Below, one piece after another: positions 50,564-62,100 of a DNA stretch of 64,000 nucleotides. Under the pieces are notes generated by a model. It had not been told where the DNA came from. It worked only from the letters and a program-made list of their open reading frames with translations, and ran no database searches. The stretch is from Larkinella knui (GTDB lineage: Bacteria > Bacteroidota > Bacteroidia > Cytophagales > Spirosomataceae): assembly GCF_003858645.1 (NCBI RefSeq), contig NZ_RQJP01000007.1, forward strand, positions 1 through 64,000. The letters run 5' to 3'. Each line of letters starts with the position of its first letter. Position 1 is the stretch's first letter. The translations under genes and the position numbers were made by a program.

Positions 50564-53518
50564 ATGGTCAATCAGGAGACGTTACAACAGCTTTCTAGCC
50601 AGTTAGACGGTGAATTCTACACCGATTCCACCCAACGCATTTTATACGCTACCGATGCCTCGGCCTACCGCGAAATGCCATTGGCAGTCGCCATGCCGAA
50701 GTCGGTTGACGACCTGAAAAAGTTGATTGCTTTTGCCCGGGAACACCGCACGTCGCTCATTCCGCGTACCGCCGGAACGTCGCTGGCGGGGCAGGTGGTT
50801 GGGAACGGGATTATCGTCGATGTTTCCAAAAACTTCACGAAAATCCTGGAACTCAACGAGCAGGAGCGTTGGGTGCGTGTGCAGCCGGGCGTCGTTCGCG
50901 ATGAGCTGAACTTCTTTCTGAAACCGTACGGTCTGTTTTTCGGACCCGAAACCTCGACGGCCAACCGGGCGATGATCGGCGGAATGGTTGGGAATAATTC
51001 CTGTGGCTCCAACTCGGTTGTTTACCGCTCGACCCGCGAACATGTTCTGTCGGTTAAAGCCTTGCTGGCCGACGGCAGTGAAGCCGAATTCGGGCGACTC
51101 GAAACCGGGGCGTATGATCGACTGATTAAAACCGGTACGCAGAAGAACGGCAGCGCGTCGTTGCTGGATAAAATTTACCTGAAAACAAACGAGATCCTGG
51201 CGAATCCCGACAATCAGGCCGAGATCCGGAAACAGTTCCCAAAACGGAGCATCGAACGGCGTAACACGGGCTATGCGCTGGACGAACTGCTGGAAAGTGA
51301 GCCTTTTACACCGGGAGCCGACCCGTTTAATTTCTGTAAACTGATTGCCGGCTCGGAGGGTACGCTCTGTTTCCTGACCGAAATCAAGCTGAATGTGGTG
51401 CCGCTGCCGCCCAGCGAACTGGGCCTGGTTTGCGTGCATTTCAATAACGTCGATGAGTCATTAAGGGCTAATTTGATTGCGCTCAAGTACCAGCCCCGCG
51501 CCGTCGAACTCATCGACCATTATATTCTGGAGTGTACGAAAGACAACATCGAACAACGCAAAAACCGCTTCTTCGTGCAGGGCGATCCGGGGGCGATCCT
51601 GGTCGTGGAGTTTGGCGCCGGTAACCGCGACGAAATTGCGCAACGCGCCGTCGAAATGGAAGCGGAAATGCGGGCTGCGGGCCTGGGCTACCATTTTCCG
51701 GTTTTGTATGGGGAAGATACCAAAAAAATCTGGACGTTGCGCAAAGCCGGTCTGGGCCTGCTGGCCAACCTGCCGGGCGATGCCAAAGCCGTTGCGGTGA
51801 TTGAAGACACGGCCATCGACGTGCATGATTTGCCCGACTACATCCGCGATTTCAACGAGGTGCTGACCCGGCACAGTATGTCGGCGGTGCATTACGCCCA
51901 CGCCGGTTCGGGCGAGATTCACCTGCGCCCGATTATCAACCTCAAGACGGCGGAAGGCCACCAGCAATACCGGATGATTGCCGAAGAAATTGCCCGGCTC
52001 GTGAAAAAATACGACGGCTCGCTGTCGGGTGAACACGGCGACGGACGGTTGCGGGGCGAGTTTATTCCGCTGATGGTGGGGCCGAAAAACTACGAACTGA
52101 TGCGGGAAATCAAGCAAACCTGGGATCCGTACGGTATTTTCAATCCCGGCAAGATCGTTGAAACGCCCCCGATGGACACGTTTCTGCGTTACGAAGCCGG
52201 GCAGCAAACGCCGGAATTCAAGACGGTTTTCCGGTTCACGGATCAGACCATTCTGCAACACGCCGAGCAATGTAATGGCTCCGGAGATTGCCGCAAAACC
52301 GAACTGTCGGGCGGCACGATGTGCCCGAGCTACATGGCTACCCGCAACGAAAAAGAAACGACGCGCGGGCGGGCCAATATTCTGCGGGAAATGCTGACGC
52401 TGTCGCCCAAAGAAAACCGGTTCGACAACAAGGAAATCAAGGAGGTTTACGACCTATGCCTGGCTTGTAAAGGCTGCAAGGCCGAATGTCCGTCGAATGT
52501 GGATGTGGCCAAACTGAAAATGGAGTTTCTGCAGCAGTATCAGGATGCCAACGGTGTTCCGGTTCGCAGCCGGCTGGTTGCCAATTTTGCGAGCTTGTCC
52601 GGGCTGGCGTCGCTGGTGCCGTGGGCGTATAATGCGGTATTGGGAACCGAGTCGCTCCGGCGGGTGGCCAACCGCGTGATCGGTTTTCACCCCGACCGCA
52701 CCATGCCGCTGCTGCACAATACAACCTTGCGGAAGTGGGTCAAGGGCTTGGGGCAAGGGGCGCCCGGCGATCGGCAACAGCAAAAAGTTTACCTCTTCTG
52801 TGATGAGTTTACGAATTACAACGACGTGGAAGTGGGGAAAAAGGCGGTTTTGCTGCTGAAAAAACTGGGCTACGAGGTCATCATTCCGGAACACGGCGAA
52901 AGCGGTCGGGCGGCTTTGTCGAAGGGACTGCTGCGACAGGCCAAACGGCTCGCCGAAAAGAACGTCCGGTTGTTGAAAGACCTCATTACCACGGAAACGC
53001 CTTTGGTGGGCATCGAGCCGTCGGCCCTGCTGACGTTTCGGGACGAATACCCGGATCTGGTGGATGAGTCGCTGCTGCCCGACGCCCGGCGGATTGCCGA
53101 AAGCGCCCTGACGTTCGAGGAGTTCATCGCCCGCGAGATTGATAAAGGGGCCATTTCAAAAACCGCCTTCACCACCGAAAAACGGCTCATCAAACTGCAC
53201 GGACATTGCCAGCAGAAAGCCGTGTCGTCGCTGGTGCCGTCGAAAAAAATGCTGTCGTTGCCCGAAAATTATACCGTCCACCTCATTCCGTCGGGCTGCT
53301 GCGGCATGGCGGGTTCGTTCGGGTATGAAGCGGAACATTACGAGGTGTCGATGAAAATCGGTGAGCTGGTGTTGTTTCCGACGGTTCGCCAGCAGGCCGA
53401 CGACGTCATTATTGCAGCCGCCGGAACCAGCTGCCGGCATCAGATCAAAGACGGAACCGGACGCAAGGCTAAACATCCGGCCGAAATTCTCTACGAAGCT
53501 TTAGCGATACACGCATGA
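50564..53518 (+). CDS. Fused FAD-binding / Fe-S 2-hydroxyacid dehydrogenase (YdiJ/GlcDF-like)
   Basis: From ATG 50564 the product has 984 residues. The N-terminal half is an FAD-linked oxidase (PRTAGTSLAGQVVGNGIIVDV, GGMVGNNSCGSNSVVYRSTREH, and SGEHGDGRLRGEF near 488). The C-terminal half has two [4Fe-4S] sets (CNGSGDC...CPSYMATRNEKETTRGR and CLACKGCKAECPSNVDV) and CCG-type motifs (HGHCQQKA, SGCCGMAGSFGYE). The E. coli YdiJ protein of like length oxidises D-2-hydroxyglutarate; glycolate or D-lactate are other options. The product stop overlaps the next start (ATGA). Confidence 0.9.
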   Translation: MVNQETLQQLSSQLDGEFYTDSTQRILYATDASAYREMPLAVAMPKSVDDLKKLIAFAREHRTSLIPRTAGTSLAGQVVGNGIIVDVSKNFTKILELNEQERWVRVQPGVVRDELNFFLKPYGLFFGPETSTANRAMIGGMVGNNSCGSNSVVYRSTREHVLSVKALLADGSEAEFGRLETGAYDRLIKTGTQKNGSASLLDKIYLKTNEILANPDNQAEIRKQFPKRSIERRNTGYALDELLESEPFTPGADPFNFCKLIAGSEGTLCFLTEIKLNVVPLPPSELGLVCVHFNNVDESLRANLIALKYQPRAVELIDHYILECTKDNIEQRKNRFFVQGDPGAILVVEFGAGNRDEIAQRAVEMEAEMRAAGLGYHFPVLYGEDTKKIWTLRKAGLGLLANLPGDAKAVAVIEDTAIDVHDLPDYIRDFNEVLTRHSMSAVHYAHAGSGEIHLRPIINLKTAEGHQQYRMIAEEIARLVKKYDGSLSGEHGDGRLRGEFIPLMVGPKNYELMREIKQTWDPYGIFNPGKIVETPPMDTFLRYEAGQQTPEFKTVFRFTDQTILQHAEQCNGSGDCRKTELSGGTMCPSYMATRNEKETTRGRANILREMLTLSPKENRFDNKEIKEVYDLCLACKGCKAECPSNVDVAKLKMEFLQQYQDANGVPVRSRLVANFASLSGLASLVPWAYNAVLGTESLRRVANRVIGFHPDRTMPLLHNTTLRKWVKGLGQGAPGDRQQQKVYLFCDEFTNYNDVEVGKKAVLLLKKLGYEVIIPEHGESGRAALSKGLLRQAKRLAEKNVRLLKDLITTETPLVGIEPSALLTFRDEYPDLVDESLLPDARRIAESALTFEEFIAREIDKGAISKTAFTTEKRLIKLHGHCQQKAVSSLVPSKKMLSLPENYTVHLIPSGCCGMAGSFGYEAEHYEVSMKIGELVLFPTVRQQADDVIIAAAGTSCRHQIKDGTGRKAKHPAEILYEALAIHA

Positions 53519-55191
53519 AAAATCGATTGGCGTGGCCGCTGACGGGGATTTTACTGATGATCGGGTCGGGTCTGGCCCTGACGCACAACCTGCCGTTGCG
53601 GTATGACGTGGCTTTTGGCGATGAAATGACCTACCTCGCTTCGGGGTTGACTTACACGTTCCCGCCCGATCCGTATCTGGCACAATGGGGGTCGTTATAC
53701 GCGGCCTGGCTGCGGTTTTTGCAGGTTTTTACGCCCGATACACTCGATCTGTTCTATCTGAACTGGCGGTTGTTGATCATCCTGACCGGAACGTTGCTGT
53801 TTTTATACCTGTATCTGCGCAAGTCGGGGTTTGCGGTTAGCCTCTTTTGTGCGCTCTGTTTTCAGTTTTCAACCTTGAATGTGCAGCTAGACCCCCGGAT
53901 TTCGGCGTTCACGCTGTGTCTGATTTTGACGGGTCTTTGTGTCATTCAGGCGCGGGATTGGTCGGCCCGGAGTGTCATGCTGCTCACGGCTTTGACGGCG
54001 CTGGTGTGCGCCTACGTCCGACCCGAATTTTACGTATCCATGCTGATTGCGTTTGGCTTGGCGGTCGGCACATTTTTGATGCCCCGGTTCCAAACCGGCC
54101 AACGCTCGTTCAGGGCGTTTTCGGGCGTTTTGGGTCTAGTGGCGCTGGCGGTTTTGATGCGGTTGCTGTTGGGAAATCCCCTGGCGCCGGGCGAACAGGG
54201 GAGCAATCGCAGTTTCGACGCGTTTGTTCAGCACTTCAGCATCAATTACAACACCTGGCGCAATCAACCCACGGATATTCCCATTGTTGATCAGTTTAAG
54301 CTCATTACGTCTATTTTTGGCAAAGATGTCAAGTCGATGAGCGATGCTTTTCGGGTGCATCCTGACTTGGTAATCAGGCACTTCTGGACCAATATCAGTA
54401 ATACCACAAAAGCAGAATTCCGGGTTTTAGGCGGGTTGTTTTTTGAAACGCCGTTGAATCATTTGACGTCTCCCTACCGCAAATGGATCCTGGCGGTTTT
54501 GTTTGTGGTCATTGTGTTCGGATTGATCGACCTGCGGGAAACCTTCCGGCAGTTGAGAAAAAAACCGCTCAAACTGACCCGGAAAGAATTGGCGCTGTTT
54601 ATCTTGCTTCTACCGTCACTAGCGTCCGTCGTACTGGTTTTTCCGCGAACTCATTATCTGTATTTCCACGCCGTTGGCCTGATTACGATGCTGGCTTTTC
54701 TGCTGGGGAACATCAAATTACGGGTGGCTCAGTCACCGGTTTGGCTGGCCGGTATGGCCAGTTTGATGATGGTCTGGGTGGTTTACCAGACTACGCAACA
54801 ACAGGCGGAAAAACGCCCTACGCCCGTGGCGGATAACATTCGGTTCATTCGGTCGCTTTCACTCAAGGGCACGGTATCGTCGCTGGAACGGGAATGGTAC
54901 CGGATTTTTCTGTACGGTCGGCAACAGACCCCTCGCTGGATTCGGGTGGATATTTACCAACCAAATACCGACTTTGGACGTTTCCTGGAACAACAGAACG
55001 TCAATTTTATTCTGATGACAAAAGATATGCAAAACTATTTCGCGCGCGATAGCGGTTTTGCGTCTTTTCTGTCCGGAGCCGAATCGGGCCGGTTTGTTCG
55101 CTTAAAAGCACCGGAACCGGGTAGTTACCTGCTGATTCGGCCCGAACTGCTGTTGAAGCAACCCGCTGTTTCGTCGCTGACTGGTAATTAA
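53515..55191 (+). CDS. Polytopic membrane protein, GT-C glycosyltransferase-like
   Basis: The 558-residue product starts at the overlapping ATG 53515. It has about ten to eleven helices and a first loop with an acidic [11 protein letters not shown], resembling the first periplasmic loop of GT-C sugar transferases that use lipid-linked donors. The C-terminal ~110 residues are soluble ([30 protein letters not shown] and beyond). Sugar and acceptor are unknown, and the GT-C label rests on topology and one motif. Pairing with a flavin/Fe-S dehydrogenase is odd. Confidence 0.65.
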   Translation: MKNRLAWPLTGILLMIGSGLALTHNLPLRYDVAFGDEMTYLASGLTYTFPPDPYLAQWGSLYAAWLRFLQVFTPDTLDLFYLNWRLLIILTGTLLFLYLYLRKSGFAVSLFCALCFQFSTLNVQLDPRISAFTLCLILTGLCVIQARDWSARSVMLLTALTALVCAYVRPEFYVSMLIAFGLAVGTFLMPRFQTGQRSFRAFSGVLGLVALAVLMRLLLGNPLAPGEQGSNRSFDAFVQHFSINYNTWRNQPTDIPIVDQFKLITSIFGKDVKSMSDAFRVHPDLVIRHFWTNISNTTKAEFRVLGGLFFETPLNHLTSPYRKWILAVLFVVIVFGLIDLRETFRQLRKKPLKLTRKELALFILLLPSLASVVLVFPRTHYLYFHAVGLITMLAFLLGNIKLRVAQSPVWLAGMASLMMVWVVYQTTQQQAEKRPTPVADNIRFIRSLSLKGTVSSLEREWYRIFLYGRQQTPRWIRVDIYQPNTDFGRFLEQQNVNFILMTKDMQNYFARDSGFASFLSGAESGRFVRLKAPEPGSYLLIRPELLLKQPAVSSLTGN

Positions 55192-55297
55192 ACGACGTCA
55201 GTGGATAAGACCACCGCGACCTGCCCGTTATCAGAATAGAAGTTTACCTCAAAACCGGGTTACAGACTTGAACTGTAGCCAATTTCATTGCAACTTC

Positions 55298-57271
55298 ATG
55301 AATAAACTGGTCTTTTTTATTGCCATCCTGTGCGCAATCACCGAGGTCCGGGCGCAGACCGGGACGTCCACAAAATACGATCCCCACGAGCTCTTTCATC
55401 CGCTTTTCAATATGCAGCCCGGCAACGATTACCGGGCGGGTAGCGGGGCTCCCGGACCCCGTTACTGGCAAAACCGGGCCGATTATAAAATCAACGTTCG
55501 GCTGGACGACGAGAAAAATGTCGTGAGCGGAGAGGTCGAGATTACGTACAAAAATAACAGCCCCGAAGCCCTGCCGTTTCTGTGGTTGCAACTGGATCAG
55601 AACGCCTTTTCTGACACATCGAGAGCCGCCAAAACCACGCCCGTGCGCGGTGGTCGCTACGGCAATTCCGGTTTTTCCGGCGGGTATGTCATTCAATCCG
55701 TCACGATTGATCAGGGGAAAAACAAAGCCGTCGATTACCTGATTACCGACACGCGGATGCAGGTGCGGCTGGCCGAACCGCTGAAAGCCGGTGGCGATGT
55801 GGTAAAAATTAAAATTGAGTATTCCTTTAAAATTCCGGCCTACGGCTCCGACCGCATGGGCACCCAGCCAACCCGCAACGGCCTGATTTACGAAATGGCA
55901 CAGTGGTATCCGCGGATGTGCGTTTACGACGATATCGAAGGCTGGAACGTCTTGCCTTACCTCGGTGCCGGTGAGTTCTACCTCGAATACGGCGATTACG
56001 AATACGCCATCGATGTGCCGTGGAACCACATTGTGGTTGGTTCCGGAGAATTACTGAACTCGACGGAAGTGCTGACCGCCGAGCAGCAACGGCGGCTGGC
56101 GCAGGCCCGGAATAGTGATAAAACCGTAGTGCTCCGGTCTAAAGACGAGGTCAATGAGCCGCAAAGCCGCCCCAAACAGTCGGGCCGGTTGACCTGGCGG
56201 TTCCGCTGCCAGAACGCCCGGGATGTGGCTTGGGCCACGTCAAAAGCGTTCGTGTGGGATGCGGCCCGGATCAACCTGCCAAGCGGCAAAAAGGCGTTGG
56301 CCATGTCGGCGTACCCGGCCGAAAGCGCCACGGATGATTCCTGGAACCGTTCGACGGAATACGTCAAAGGCTGCATTGAATTTTATTCGAATTACCTGTT
56401 TGAATATTCGTATCCGGTGGCTACCAACGTCGCCGGTATTGTGGGTGGAATGGAGTATCCCGGTATTGTTTTCTGCGACCGGCGCGACCGCAAAGAGTCA
56501 CTCTGGGGCGTTACCGATCATGAATTTGGGCACAACTGGTTTCCAATGATTGTGGGAACGAACGAACGGAAATTTGCCTGGATGGACGAAGGATTCAACA
56601 CCTTTATCAACCAGCTTTCAACGGCAAATTTTAACAAGGGGGAATACAACCGGCCGAAAGGAACGATGCACGACATCGCGCCCGCGCTGTTCAACATCGA
56701 TGAGCCCATTATGACCACGCCCGACGTCCTGCAACCGCTGCATCTGGGCATTATGGGGTATTATAAACCGGGAAAAGGGCTGCAACTGCTGCGCGATGTG
56801 GTGCTGGGACCGAAGCGTTTCGATTATGCCTTTAAAACCTACGTCCAGCGCTGGGCTTTTAAACACCCAACGCCCTACGACTTTTTTCGGACCATCGAAG
56901 ACGCGGCCGGGGAAGATTTAGGCTGGTTCTGGCGGGGCTATTTCTACGAAACCTGGAAACTGGACCAGGCGGTGAAAGACGTCCGGTACGTTGAGCAGGA
57001 CCCGCAGAAAGGGTCGGTGATTACGATCGAGAATCTGGAAAAGTGGGCGATGCCCGTGATCATTGAAGTGGAGGAAGTGGGCGGCAAAAAAACGCGCGTC
57101 AACCTGCCGGTGGAGGTGTGGCAGCGGGGCGGAACCTGGAGCTTCAAACAGCCGACCACCGCGCCGATCCGGTCGGTCACCATCGATCCGGATGAGCAAT
57201 TGCCGGATATCAATCCGAAAAACAACACCTGGAAAAACGGATCGGCCCCGTCGACGTCGTCGGCCAATTAA
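55298..57271 (+). CDS. M1-family zinc metallopeptidase
   Basis: The 657-residue exported enzyme has a signal peptide ([20 protein letters not shown]). The zinc site is [20 protein letters not shown] with [10 protein letters not shown] giving the third ligand Glu (near 405-440). The GAMEN-type exopeptidase motif reads GGMEYPG, as in many Bacteroidota members. The N-terminal domain is the beta-saddle of M1 proteins; the C-terminus is short, lacking the long helical domain of aminopeptidase N. The ATG at 55298 is preferred over an upstream in-frame codon because it opens the signal peptide. Confidence 0.92.
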   Translation: MNKLVFFIAILCAITEVRAQTGTSTKYDPHELFHPLFNMQPGNDYRAGSGAPGPRYWQNRADYKINVRLDDEKNVVSGEVEITYKNNSPEALPFLWLQLDQNAFSDTSRAAKTTPVRGGRYGNSGFSGGYVIQSVTIDQGKNKAVDYLITDTRMQVRLAEPLKAGGDVVKIKIEYSFKIPAYGSDRMGTQPTRNGLIYEMAQWYPRMCVYDDIEGWNVLPYLGAGEFYLEYGDYEYAIDVPWNHIVVGSGELLNSTEVLTAEQQRRLAQARNSDKTVVLRSKDEVNEPQSRPKQSGRLTWRFRCQNARDVAWATSKAFVWDAARINLPSGKKALAMSAYPAESATDDSWNRSTEYVKGCIEFYSNYLFEYSYPVATNVAGIVGGMEYPGIVFCDRRDRKESLWGVTDHEFGHNWFPMIVGTNERKFAWMDEGFNTFINQLSTANFNKGEYNRPKGTMHDIAPALFNIDEPIMTTPDVLQPLHLGIMGYYKPGKGLQLLRDVVLGPKRFDYAFKTYVQRWAFKHPTPYDFFRTIEDAAGEDLGWFWRGYFYETWKLDQAVKDVRYVEQDPQKGSVITIENLEKWAMPVIIEVEEVGGKKTRVNLPVEVWQRGGTWSFKQPTTAPIRSVTIDPDEQLPDINPKNNTWKNGSAPSTSSAN

Positions 57272-57276
57272 AAACG

Positions 57277-57340
57277 GAACGGTTACCGGAAAAGCGTGGC
57301 ACAATCCGGGCGCTTTTACCGGTAACCGTTCTTCTTTTTT
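57277..57340. terminator. Long-stem terminator between the M1 peptidase and KAS III genes
   Basis: Arms at 57277-57296 (starting GAACGGTTACCGG) and 57311-57331 pair almost fully around a 14-base loop, followed by CTTCTTTTTT. The T run overlaps the stop codon region of the convergent fabH-like gene (stop 57339-57341). Confidence 0.88.
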
Positions 57341-58286
57341 ATACTTCGACCAGCATAGCGCCAAAGGAATATCCTCCGCCGAATACGGTCAGAACAATAT
57401 TCTGGCCCTTCTGAAAAATACCCCGGTTTTCGGATAAGGCGATGGCGCAGCCCGCACAACCGGTATTTCCCAGCTTCTGAATGTTCGAAAGGAGCTTCGA
57501 TTCAGGCAGTTTCAGGGTGTTGATTACATTCAGACTGATGCGCAGATTGGCCTGGTGCGGAATCAGGTAATCCACATCGTCGATCGTCAGGTTGTGCTTC
57601 TCCAGAACCTGCAAACTCACTTTAGGCATATACAGGCAGGCATTGATGAACACATCGCGACCGTGGGGCATGCTAACGCCCTGCTCCAGCGGTTTGAGCA
57701 TCACACCCGTCGTGGCTTTTCCGCTGGTGGCAGCCCCGCCCGTTATGATCGTGTGGATCGTCATGTCATCCTCACTGATCCGCTCCCTGGAGATCAGCAA
57801 AGCTGATGCGCCGTCGCCCCACAAATGCCCCGATACGGTATCGGTCTCGTTGTTATACGCTGTATTGTGCTCGGAAACGACCACAACCGCCAGCGTGGCT
57901 TTATTCATTGCAAAATAGCCTTCCACAACTTCAATAGCATTGATGAGGGAGGAACAGGCCGTGGAGATCGAAATAACCGGAATATCGGGAACGCCCAGAT
58001 TGTGCTGAACAACGTGCGCCAGGGTCACGATGGTGTCGTAGGGCGTGTAGGTGGCACCAACAATGAGATCTATCTGAGAGGGGTCAATCGTCGTTTGATC
58101 AAACAGACGCCGGACGGCTTCCAGCGCCATGGTGTTTGTATTTTCGTCGGGTGCCGCTTTGCGACGCTCCCGAATGCCGGTCCGTTCGGTAATCCACTCG
58201 CTCGATAATCCGTTGAGCCTGGTAAAGTGTTCATTTCCAATTACTTCGCTGGGAAGGTAATGGCTAACTGCATGAATATACATCAT
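57339..58286 (-). CDS. Beta-ketoacyl-ACP synthase III-like enzyme
   Basis: The 315-residue thiolase-fold enzyme has an intact KAS III triad: Cys in ISTACSSLINA (near 110), His in LIPHQANLRIS (near 242), and Asn in LGNTGCAGCAIAL (near 272). KAS III enzymes start fatty acid synthesis from acyl-CoA; related ones make 2-alkyl quinolones or other products. It is not in a plsX-fabH operon, so a specialised role cannot be excluded, and no fabH symbol is assigned. Confidence 0.88.
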   Translation of the reverse strand: MMYIHAVSHYLPSEVIGNEHFTRLNGLSSEWITERTGIRERRKAAPDENTNTMALEAVRRLFDQTTIDPSQIDLIVGATYTPYDTIVTLAHVVQHNLGVPDIPVISISTACSSLINAIEVVEGYFAMNKATLAVVVVSEHNTAYNNETDTVSGHLWGDGASALLISRERISEDDMTIHTIITGGAATSGKATTGVMLKPLEQGVSMPHGRDVFINACLYMPKVSLQVLEKHNLTIDDVDYLIPHQANLRISLNVINTLKLPESKLLSNIQKLGNTGCAGCAIALSENRGIFQKGQNIVLTVFGGGYSFGAMLVEV

Positions 58287-58475
58287 ACGAAATAAAAGAA
58301 GGGAACCAACTTTAGCGATTCCACACCGAAAATTAAGTATTTCCGGGAAAGCGTAGTATTGAAAATTGGAACAATACTACAAAATCTTTCTTTCTTTATT
58401 GGTTATGTAAAAAATTTAAAAAAATACTTGTAACTACACGAATTTACAACCAAAAATAGGGCGCTGGAGGTTGTT

Positions 58476-59057
58476 TTAATTCAGCAGGCCAACGGTCTGG
58501 TCGTAAATCGTACGCAGTGGAAGGGTAAAATCAAGCGTCTGAATCATTAAAGTATCCTCAATGCGGTCGGTTTCTTTCCGCAATGTCCAGAAGCCGTTTT
58601 CCGGCTTATACCAGGCTTCCAGCCGAATCTGTTCGGAGTCGATCAGGATGTATTCCTGAAAAGCAGGGATGTTGCGGTACAGCATGAATTTTCCACCCCG
58701 ATCATAATCTTTGGTACTCTCGGACAGAACTTCAATGATAACCGTCGGATTCAGCAGGGTATCAAATGTGGAATCGAGCAACTCCGGTTCTCCGCAGACA
58801 ACCACCAGATCGGGATAGGTATACAGGCTGTTCGAAGGAATGTGAAGCCGCATGTCGGACGAAAAACTCTGACAACGTTTTCCTTTTAAATAGGAGCCAA
58901 TTTCAATCGATAAGTTTTCCTTGATCCGGTTGTGATTGCGGGACGCGCCAGCCATCGCGAATATTTCACCTTTGAAATACTCGCTCTTATACGCGGCTTT
59001 GCGCTCAAGTTCCAGGTACGTTTCCGGCGTATAGTGTGGTTTTGGCTGGGCTAGCAT
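58476..59057 (-). CDS. Uma2-family PD-(D/E)XK protein (DUF820)
   Basis: The 193-residue protein has the Uma2 plan: [37 protein letters not shown] at the start, then [14 protein letters not shown] and [29 protein letters not shown]. These copies of a restriction-endonuclease-like fold are abundant in Bacteroidota and cyanobacteria; their job is unknown. A TACGGTTT-word inverted repeat separates it from secA. Confidence 0.92.
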   Translation of the reverse strand: MLAQPKPHYTPETYLELERKAAYKSEYFKGEIFAMAGASRNHNRIKENLSIEIGSYLKGKRCQSFSSDMRLHIPSNSLYTYPDLVVVCGEPELLDSTFDTLLNPTVIIEVLSESTKDYDRGGKFMLYRNIPAFQEYILIDSEQIRLEAWYKPENGFWTLRKETDRIEDTLMIQTLDFTLPLRTIYDQTVGLLN

Positions 59058-59061
59058 GTTT

Positions 59062-59163
59062 TTACGGTTTTCGGTTTATGGTTTACGGTGGCTGACGCAT
59101 TCATAAGCGTGCGTCAGCCACCGTAGCGACGGCCCGGCGTAAACTCAAAACCGTAAACCGTAA
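59062..59163. repeat. TACGGTTT-word nested inverted repeat between uma2-type gene and secA
   Basis: Outer 25-base arms (59062-59086 and 59139-59163) match at 22 positions and consist of repeated TACGGTTT words. An inner perfect stem ACGGTGGCTGACGC (59085-59098) / GCGTCAGCCACCGT (59111-59124) is stronger. It lies between the end of secA (59168) and the start of the Uma2 gene, both on the reverse strand. Confidence 0.88.
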
Positions 59164-59167
59164 GCTT

Positions 59168-62100
59168 TTACTCAATCAAAACCGCCCGGCCACTTTGCAC
59201 GTCGTTTTCGACCACTTTGTATTTGACATCCCGCTTGATGGTGCCATCCATGTATTGAACACTGACTTTCTCATTCCGGTTGGCAATTTTCACCGCCCGA
59301 ACCGGGGCCTGTTTTTCCGCTGTCGGCTCTCGTGCCCCGGCCATCTTACGGGCATATTCCTGCGGTCCACCAGCGACGGGTTCCTCGTGATCTTCTTTGT
59401 TGGTGTGCAATTCGGGTTGCGGCTCCGGACGGCGCTGGGCCGGGGCCTGCCGAACTTCCTGCTGCACCTCTTCGGCTTCCTGGCCCGGAATATCGGTTTT
59501 GGTCAGGAAACTGATCGTATCGAAATTGACTTTGCTCAAAAACCGCTTGAACAACTCGACCGACTCAAATTTGTAGACCAGCAACGGGTCTTTCTGCTCG
59601 AAAACCGCATTTTGCACCGACTGCTTCAAGTCATCCATTTCGCGCAGGTGTTCTTTCCACTCCTGGTCGATGATCGACAGCGAAACCGCTTTTTCCATTT
59701 CCGTAATCAACTCGCGACCTTCCGTTTCAACGGTCCGGCGGAGGTTGTTGACCACCGTCAGTTCACGCATGCCATCGGAGAACGGAACCACAATATCCTG
59801 AATGGTGGCGCCCCGCTCGGCCAGAATGGATTGCAGAACCGGCAGTGATTTCTGACGAATGGCGTTGTTTTTGTCGTGGTAATGCTTGTCGGCTTCTTCG
59901 TAGAGCTTCTGCGCCAGCGCCTTCGGTTTCAGCCGGCTGAACTCCTCCTGGCTCAGGCTGATCTCGAATCCCAGGGAAGTGAGGGTCTGCAGCGCCAGTT
60001 CGTCGTAATTGCCTTCGGTATTGTTGGCCAGTTCTTCGCAAACGTCGTACATCGTGTTGGCGATGTCGAGCGCCAGACGGTCGCCAAACAGCGCGTTCCG
60101 GCGACGTTTGTAGATGGCTTCCCGTTGGTAGTTCATCACATCGTCGTATTCCAGCAACCGCTTCCGAATGCCAAAGTTGTTTTCTTCGACTTTCTTCTGG
60201 GCCCGTTCGATGGACTTCGTAATCATCGAGTGCTGAATCACTTCGCCTTCTTCCAGACCCATGCGGTCCATCACTTTGGCAATCCGGTCGGAACCGAAAA
60301 GCCGCATCAGGCTGTCTTCCAGCGACACGAAGAACTGCGTCGTACCGGGATCCCCCTGCCGACCCGACCGGCCGCGCAACTGGCGGTCGACGCGCCGGGA
60401 TTCGTGCCGTTCGGTCCCGACAATGGCCAGACCGCCCGCAGCGCGTGATTCCGGCGTCAGCTTGATGTCCGTACCCCGACCGGCCATGTTGGTCGCAATC
60501 GTTACCGTTCCCGGTTTCCCGGCTTCGGCCACGATTTCGGCCTCCCGCTGGTGTTGCTTGGCGTTCAGAACCTGGTGCGCAATTTTGCGCAGCGACAGCA
60601 TCCGGCTCAGTAATTCCGAGTTTTCAACGGAGGTTGTACCGACCAGCACCGGACGGCCTTTCTCAACGAGACTGACGATCTCATCGACCACGGCGTTGTA
60701 TTTTTCCCGAACGGAGCGGTATACTTTGTCTTCCTCATCTTTCCGGACAATGTTCCGGTTGGTCGGAATGACCACCACGTCGAGTTTATAGATCGTCCAG
60801 AATTCCGATGCTTCGGTTTCGGCCGTACCGGTCATCCCGGCCAGCTTGTGATACATCCGGAAGTAGTTTTGCAGCGTTACCGTTGCGTAGGTCTGCGTGG
60901 CGTCTTCCACTTTCACCCCTTCCTTGGCTTCAACGGCCTGGTGCAGTCCGTCCGACCACCGCCGGCCTTCCATGATCCGGCCCGTCTGCTCATCGACAAT
61001 CTTAATTTTGCCATCCATGATGACGTAATCGACGTTGATTTCAAAGAGGCTGTAGGCTTTCAGCAATTGGTTGACGGTATTGATCCGCTGGGTTTTTACG
61101 GAATAATCACGAATCAGCGACTCTTTCTGGAGAATCTTCTCCTTTTCGTCCAGTTCCGTACTTTTATCAATCCGGTTTAGATCGATCGACAAATCCGGCA
61201 GAATGAAGAAGTTCGGGTCTTCGCCGGAACCGGTAATGTAGTCGATGCCTTTTTCCGTCAGATCGATGCTGTTGTGTCGCTCGTCGATCGTGAAATACAG
61301 CGGCTTATCGGCTTCGGGCATCAATTTCTGGTTTTCGGCCAGATAAATCGACTCGGTTTTTTGCAAAACCGCCTTAATACCGGTTTCGCTGAGGTACTTG
61401 ATCAGCGGTTTGTATTTGGGAAGACCGCGATGAGCGCGGAAGAGCGATAAACCGCCTTCTTTTTCGTCACCGGCGGCAATTTTCTTTTTGGCATCGTTCA
61501 GAAAATCCTGAACCAGTTTGCGCTGCACTTCGGCGACGCGGGCGACGCGCGGTTTCAGTTCGGCGAATTCCTGTTCATCGCCACGCGGTACGGGGCCGGA
61601 GATGATCAAGGGCGTCCGGGCGTCATCGATCAACACCGAATCGACCTCATCGACCATCGCATAATGGTGCTTGCGCTGCACCAGTTCGTCGATGCCCCGC
61701 GCCATGTTGTCGCGCAGGTAATCGAAACCAAATTCGTTGTTTGTACCGTACGTAATATCAGCCAGATACGCCTGTTTCCGCGAAAACGAGTTGGGCTGGT
61801 GCTTATCGATGCAATCGACGCGCATACCGTGGAACTCGAACAGGGGCGCCATCCACTCGGAGTCACGTTTGGCCAGGTAATCATTGACCGTAACGATGTG
61901 AACCCCGCGTCCGGCCAGGGCATTCAGGTAAGCCGGGAACGTTGCGACGAGCGTTTTTCCTTCGCCCGTGGCCATTTCCGAAATCTTTCCCTGGTGCAAA
62001 ACCGTACCCCCGATGATCTGGACGTCGTAGTGAACCATGTCCCACTTCACGAGCGTACCGGCCGCATCCCAGCTGTTGGCCCAATAGGCTTTGTCGCCCT

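Noticed and set aside
58476-59057. Uma2 gene as a transposase
   Set aside because: It has the DUF820 nuclease-like pattern and no DDE, HUH or recombinase residues.
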